Assembly (NCBI RefSeq): GCF_026210795.1
Contig: NC_089442.1
Location: forward strand, 4,616,501-4,680,500
From: Rhizophagus irregularis
Taxonomy: Eukaryota; Glomeromycota; Glomeromycetes; Glomerales; Glomeraceae
Reading direction: 5' to 3'
Length of the DNA: 64,000 nucleotides
The translations under genes and the position numbers were made by a program. Positions 60,261-64,000 of the stretch are shown here, piece after piece. Each line of letters starts with the position of its first letter. Position 1 is the first letter of the stretch. A model generated the notes under the pieces. The model was not told where the DNA came from and did not search any database. It saw only the letters and a list, made by a program, of their open reading frames with translations.

Positions 60261-62067
60261 GGTTGAATTATATCTTTTTTTAAAAAAAAAGAATTTGATT
60301 TGATTAATAATTAATTAAGGATAATTTTAATTTTCATTTTTCTTACCTAATGATAATTGGGAACAATTTTGTAATTGAATTTGAATTTGATCCAATGAAT
60401 CCTGTGATTGGTTTGTTATAGTGACTTGAGGTGTATATTCTGACAAAATTGATGATCTATTAGAAATATCATCACCTCCGGATAATTCCCGCCATTGACT
60501 TACTGTTGGCGGACCACCATAATTTTTAATTGAATGTAAATTTGATTGATTACGTGATGATGGATCTCTTCCTGTTCCAAATTCCGAATAAGTATTCCAA
60601 AAACCTTCATTTGATATATAACGATAAGTATTGATTATTCCACCGGCAGGTAAAGAAATAAAGCATATTACAAATATCCACATATTAGCTTCTTTATTAA
60701 CATCAAATATTAAAAACACCATAACCGGAGTCTAAATAATATTAAAGTTTTGGAATATTAGTGACGAATTTGACATCGGATTTGACGAATTTTGACGAAT
60801 TTTGACGGAATCGTTCAAAATAATCAAAATAATCAAAATAATCATAATCTGCATATCGACATCATGTAGTCATCATTGTCGACATCCGAACATCACACTA
60901 AGCATTACAATATATTGCATACTTACCCATTGTAAAATAAACATAAAAAGATAACTGATGATTTTTTTGTTTGATGCACGAAAATTTTCTTGATCATTTC
61001 TGAATCGGGATACATTAATAGCATGTGCGATTCCAATATAACAAAATAATGATGTCATCAATATTGATATATTCATATAAAGTAAAACTAAAGGAATAAA
61101 TGATGACGCTCTATTTTGAAAACACCAATATCCATCAGGTCCGAAATATTCCCAAGCCTTTTATTAAGATCGAAAATGATTAGTTTTTATTTTTTTAAAA
61201 AAAAGGAAAACAGAATAAAAATAACGTACTGGAATACATAAAATGGTTGGAACAATTAGAGGAAATATAAATAATTTATAATCCAATATTCCGGTATTTA
61301 TGTTCATTGCTTTACATACTATAAAAAATGAAAATCAAAATATTAATAGATCGTAATACGATGATGATACTTATTATAATTGATTAATTTGATTTATACT
61401 TATTAAATTGATTTGATTTACCTCGGAGATAAGTGATTAAAGCGAGTGAACCAACTAAAATCATGTTGAAAATTGCGAAAAAGTAAAACATCAATCCCAT
61501 AATTTTACATGATTGTTCAGGCCATTGTTTATCATTTATTGCAGGATAATACTATAATATTTATAATATTTTTTTTATAAATATATTTTTTTTTTAAAAA
61601 AAAAAGGTAAATCAATAAAATCATTTCAATATTTATATTCTAATATATACAAACATCTTTACCAGATTAATAATTAAAGCCGTATAAACGAAAAATTCTA
61701 TAAAAATCAAAAATTTTTTTTTATAAAGTTTTATTAATAATAATTTTGAATTTTGAAATCTAATATAATTACCAGAAAATGCCATGTAAAAAGGTAACTT
61801 ATGAGACATATATAGACTATAATTTTGTTTGAACCATCGAATAAATGTACGAATGATCACATATAATGTACATAAACTTCCAATTTGAAGTATTATAAGA
61901 TCAAGTCCATACATAATATGAATTTCAATTTCACTATGTTCATTATGTAATTTTTCTAGGCCAATTGGAGAAGCATATGAATTATTAGAAAGGAATGAAA
62001 AAAGTAACAAAAATAAATAATTGTTAATTTTTAAATTAAACATCATCCTTGTCGTGAATTCATCCAA
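59579..62067 (-). CDS. Seven-membrane-segment receptor-like protein 2 with repeat tail (7 exons)
   Basis: Exons 62067-61773, 61697-61663, 61551-61422, 61318-61230, 61157-60927, 60731-60347 and 60273-59579 keep phase and give 619 aa. Starts at Met8 or Met9 (62046, 62043) are also possible. The signal-like leader (NNYLFLLLFSFLSNNSYAS) and the seven hydrophobic segments match receptor 1 closely: LIILQIGSLCTLYVIIRTF, HKLPFYMAFSG, SCKIMGLM, DYKLFIFPLIVP, GYWCFQNRASSFIPLVLLY, FILQWTPVMVFLIFD and PAGGIINTYRYISNEGFW. Unlike receptor 1, the cytoplasmic tail continues through a last exon of about 230 residues. That exon holds 11 copies of an NRSQDKI-type motif separated by SQSSSLSQ-like spacers. Such a Ser/Gln-rich tail could be a phosphorylation or scaffold platform, which is an inference. 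Confidence 0.7.
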
Positions 62068-62200
62068 TTAATTGAAAAATGTTAATCATGAAAAACAAGG
62101 GAAATAATAATGAGAAGCGAAATAATAATAATAATTAAAAAAAAAATAATAAAAAAAAAAGGAAAAGAATTTAGAAGGAAAGATTAATCATTCACAAAAT

Positions 62201-62527
62201 ATGGAGGCATTATGTAACCAAACAAAAATCGTTAAAACAATAACTCCATGGGCGCATACAGAAAATCCATACCAAATTTGTGATTATAATTTGAAATTTT
62301 CCATTCTTGAAGAAACAGGTTTCTTAATTAAAGTTAAATTCGAGTCGCTGAACCCCTTGTATTACGTAATACTTTACAATAAGAAAAGATTTTTTGACAT
62401 CAGATTATGGATTTCCAATCTATTTTTATTTTTTACACTTACCTTTTATAAAATAAGGTTATGGTTTAAATCATTAAAAATTCGGAATAATGTAAGTTAT
62501 AATAATTATAAAAGGTTTTTTTCTTGA
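62201..62527 (+). CDS. Small hypothetical ORF upstream of receptor-like gene 2
   Basis: A 108-codon frame starts at ATG 62201, divergent from and 133 bp away from the start of receptor-like gene 2. It begins with polar sequence (MEALCNQTKIVKTITPWAHT) and has one hydrophobic patch (WISNLFLFFTLTFY). I see no splice extension and recognise nothing. It could be chance or part of the shared upstream region. Confidence 0.25.
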   Translation: MEALCNQTKIVKTITPWAHTENPYQICDYNLKFSILEETGFLIKVKFESLNPLYYVILYNKKRFFDIRLWISNLFLFFTLTFYKIRLWFKSLKIRNNVSYNNYKRFFS

Positions 62528-63658
62528 GATTTATGAGAATTAAGAAACCGTTCTCGGCCCATCTGTTTGGTGTGTTGATGATAAATATTTGGCTCCAGAG
62601 ATCTTGTTTATGTATTGAACCAGGATTATAAAGTTTAAAATATTTACAATATAGTTAACATCTTAAACGCGTCAATACTATTTATAGTATTAATTTATTA
62701 AATTTTTCTAGAAAAGAAAACAAATAAAGTTCAAATAAATAAATAAATGGATATATATGTCATCATTAAAAGGATCTATAACTATCATTTATTATTTATT
62801 TTCTGCGAAAGAAATGTAATGAATAGTTGATGGAAAATTATTACCAGATTTAGTAAAACAATAAAAAGCAGAAATTACTAATTCTATATTTTTATCCAAT
62901 CAAATCACGTATCCTACATTAATGGGGTTTTTGAAAAGCACATTGGACATTCAATTTAAAATTACTTCCAATAAATAATTAGTAAATTTCCAAAGAGCAT
63001 AATTATACATACATATTTATATGCAATTTATATTTTGAAGTATAAAAGTTTGGAATTGAAATTTAAAAGAGATCGAATCAAGCAATGAATGAAGTTTTCA
63101 ATGGCTTTTCGTTGAACTTAACTTTAGTAAAGTTAACTTTAGTACGACCTTTAAAAACATGAAACATTGAGATAAATATAAACAAAATTTACACCCTGTA
63201 AATTACATAATATCATAATTAAAAATTTCGATATACAGTAATTACAGTTATCCAGTAATTACAGCACAGGAGTACGGCAATAATTAGTACGGCAATAATT
63301 ACAGTACACAGCAGTAATTACAGTAATTATAGTACCATATATACAAACTTTGGATATTATTGCCAAATGAAACTAAACCAATAAAATGATAGACTGTACA
63401 TTTCTATATTTTTATCGGTTTATTTTATAAACCACAATATATTAAATGATATTATAAATAGTAGTAAAAATTGGAAAATTTTGATGGAATTTTTATGGAT
63501 TCCATAAAAATTCCACGGAATATAACCATGGTTATCACCATTTAAAAATAAAGTTACACAATATAAATAAGCAATTTTTCAAAATTTCGGATAACTGACA
63601 AGCCATCATAGTTTAATCAATGAAAATGTAGTTTCGTAGTTTTTATATCCTATAGCAG
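62528..63658. other. Intergenic DNA
   Basis: No gene seen. Short tandem ACAGTAATTACAG units lie near 63236-63340, and a small palindrome (GGAATTTTTATGGA against TCCATAAAAATTCC) lies at 63487-63516. Confidence 0.5.
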
Positions 63659-63660
63659 TA

Positions 63661-63860
63661 CAGTGACACTTCTCTAAGTGCACCCCACTGCACATCCCTT
63701 GAGACCATAGTAGAAAGTGCACTTAGAGAGGATGTGCATTTATAGAGAGTAAAATATTAAGAGCTCTTACAAGTTGAAACCAGGTCCACCGTACACTTAA
63801 AGAGAATTTATATGGTGCATGCACTTATAGTGAGTGCACATATATATAGAGGTGTCACTG
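63661..63860. mobile_element. 200-bp pogo-like MITE with TA target
   Basis: Both ends are CAGTGACACYTCTMTA, in inverted orientation, followed by AAGTGCACC-type repeats in the interior. The element is flanked by TA at 63659-63660 and 63861-63862. The terminus strongly resembles the CAGTGAAACCTCTATAA pattern of pogo/Tc1-mariner elements. No transposase is present. Confidence 0.7.
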
Positions 63861-64000
63861 TATACTGTATAGCTTTACCGCCTTAACGCGAATTTTGTTT
63901 GAGCCCACTACGTGACACACGTAAATCAGCCATATTTGTTACCGATTTTCCCCGAAAAAAAGACTATACTTTTCTCCGATCTCTGCCGATCATTGTTAGG

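Overview
The window looks like nuclear DNA of an early-diverging fungus, most probably an arbuscular mycorrhizal fungus of the Rhizophagus type. This rests on very AT-rich intergenic DNA with long homopolymer runs, short GTAAGT-type introns of mostly 50-100 bp, multi-exon genes scattered among small inverted-repeat elements, and a characteristic gene content: an HMG-box gene, a sacsin-type ATPase fused to BTB, and an F-box/kelch gene. The species is an inference. I found no convincing rRNA or tRNA gene and nothing bacterial.

Region 1-8.5 kb is almost gene-free. It holds a possible exon remnant (571-1228), an inverted-repeat element with a degenerate telomere-like core (about 4.46-4.89 kb) and a minisatellite of alternating 60 and 70 bp units (5.1-5.57 kb). 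Region 8.6-18.6 kb is the most distinctive part: three tandem paralogues encode surface-type proteins of about 455, 1035 and 568 aa. Each has a hydrophobic leader, a KR (Kex2-type) site, a long proline-rich tandem repeat array that is different in each gene, a CX7C motif, a phase-2 intron, an Asn-rich linker, a conserved Thr-rich module and a C-terminal hydrophobic tail of GPI-signal type. They share a TATA-like promoter layout.

Region 20-22.6 kb is an 11-exon minus-strand gene (618 aa) of unknown function, followed by coding fragments and one small Arg/Ser-rich ORF (25.4-25.8 kb). From 28.6 to 32.1 kb lies the ATPase-BTB protein (1098 aa, 4 exons). From 32.8 to 41.7 kb there are three genes: a small tail-anchored-type protein, an F-box/kelch protein, and a cupredoxin-fold GPI-type protein that appears to have lost copper ligands. 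An HMG-box gene is at 45.1-45.8 kb.

Region 42.5-44.3 kb and region 48.2-54.6 kb are repeat nests: diverged tandem arrays interrupted by miniature inverted-repeat elements with long terminal inverted repeats, several of them nested. Region 55.6-62.1 kb holds two related seven-membrane-segment receptor-like genes in opposite orientation (393 and 619 aa), flanking a promethin-like membrane protein gene (243 aa). The second receptor has a long repeat tail. A pogo-like miniature element lies at 63.66-63.86 kb.

All spliced models were built by hand from splice consensus, reading phase and paralogue comparison; no transcript or database evidence was available.
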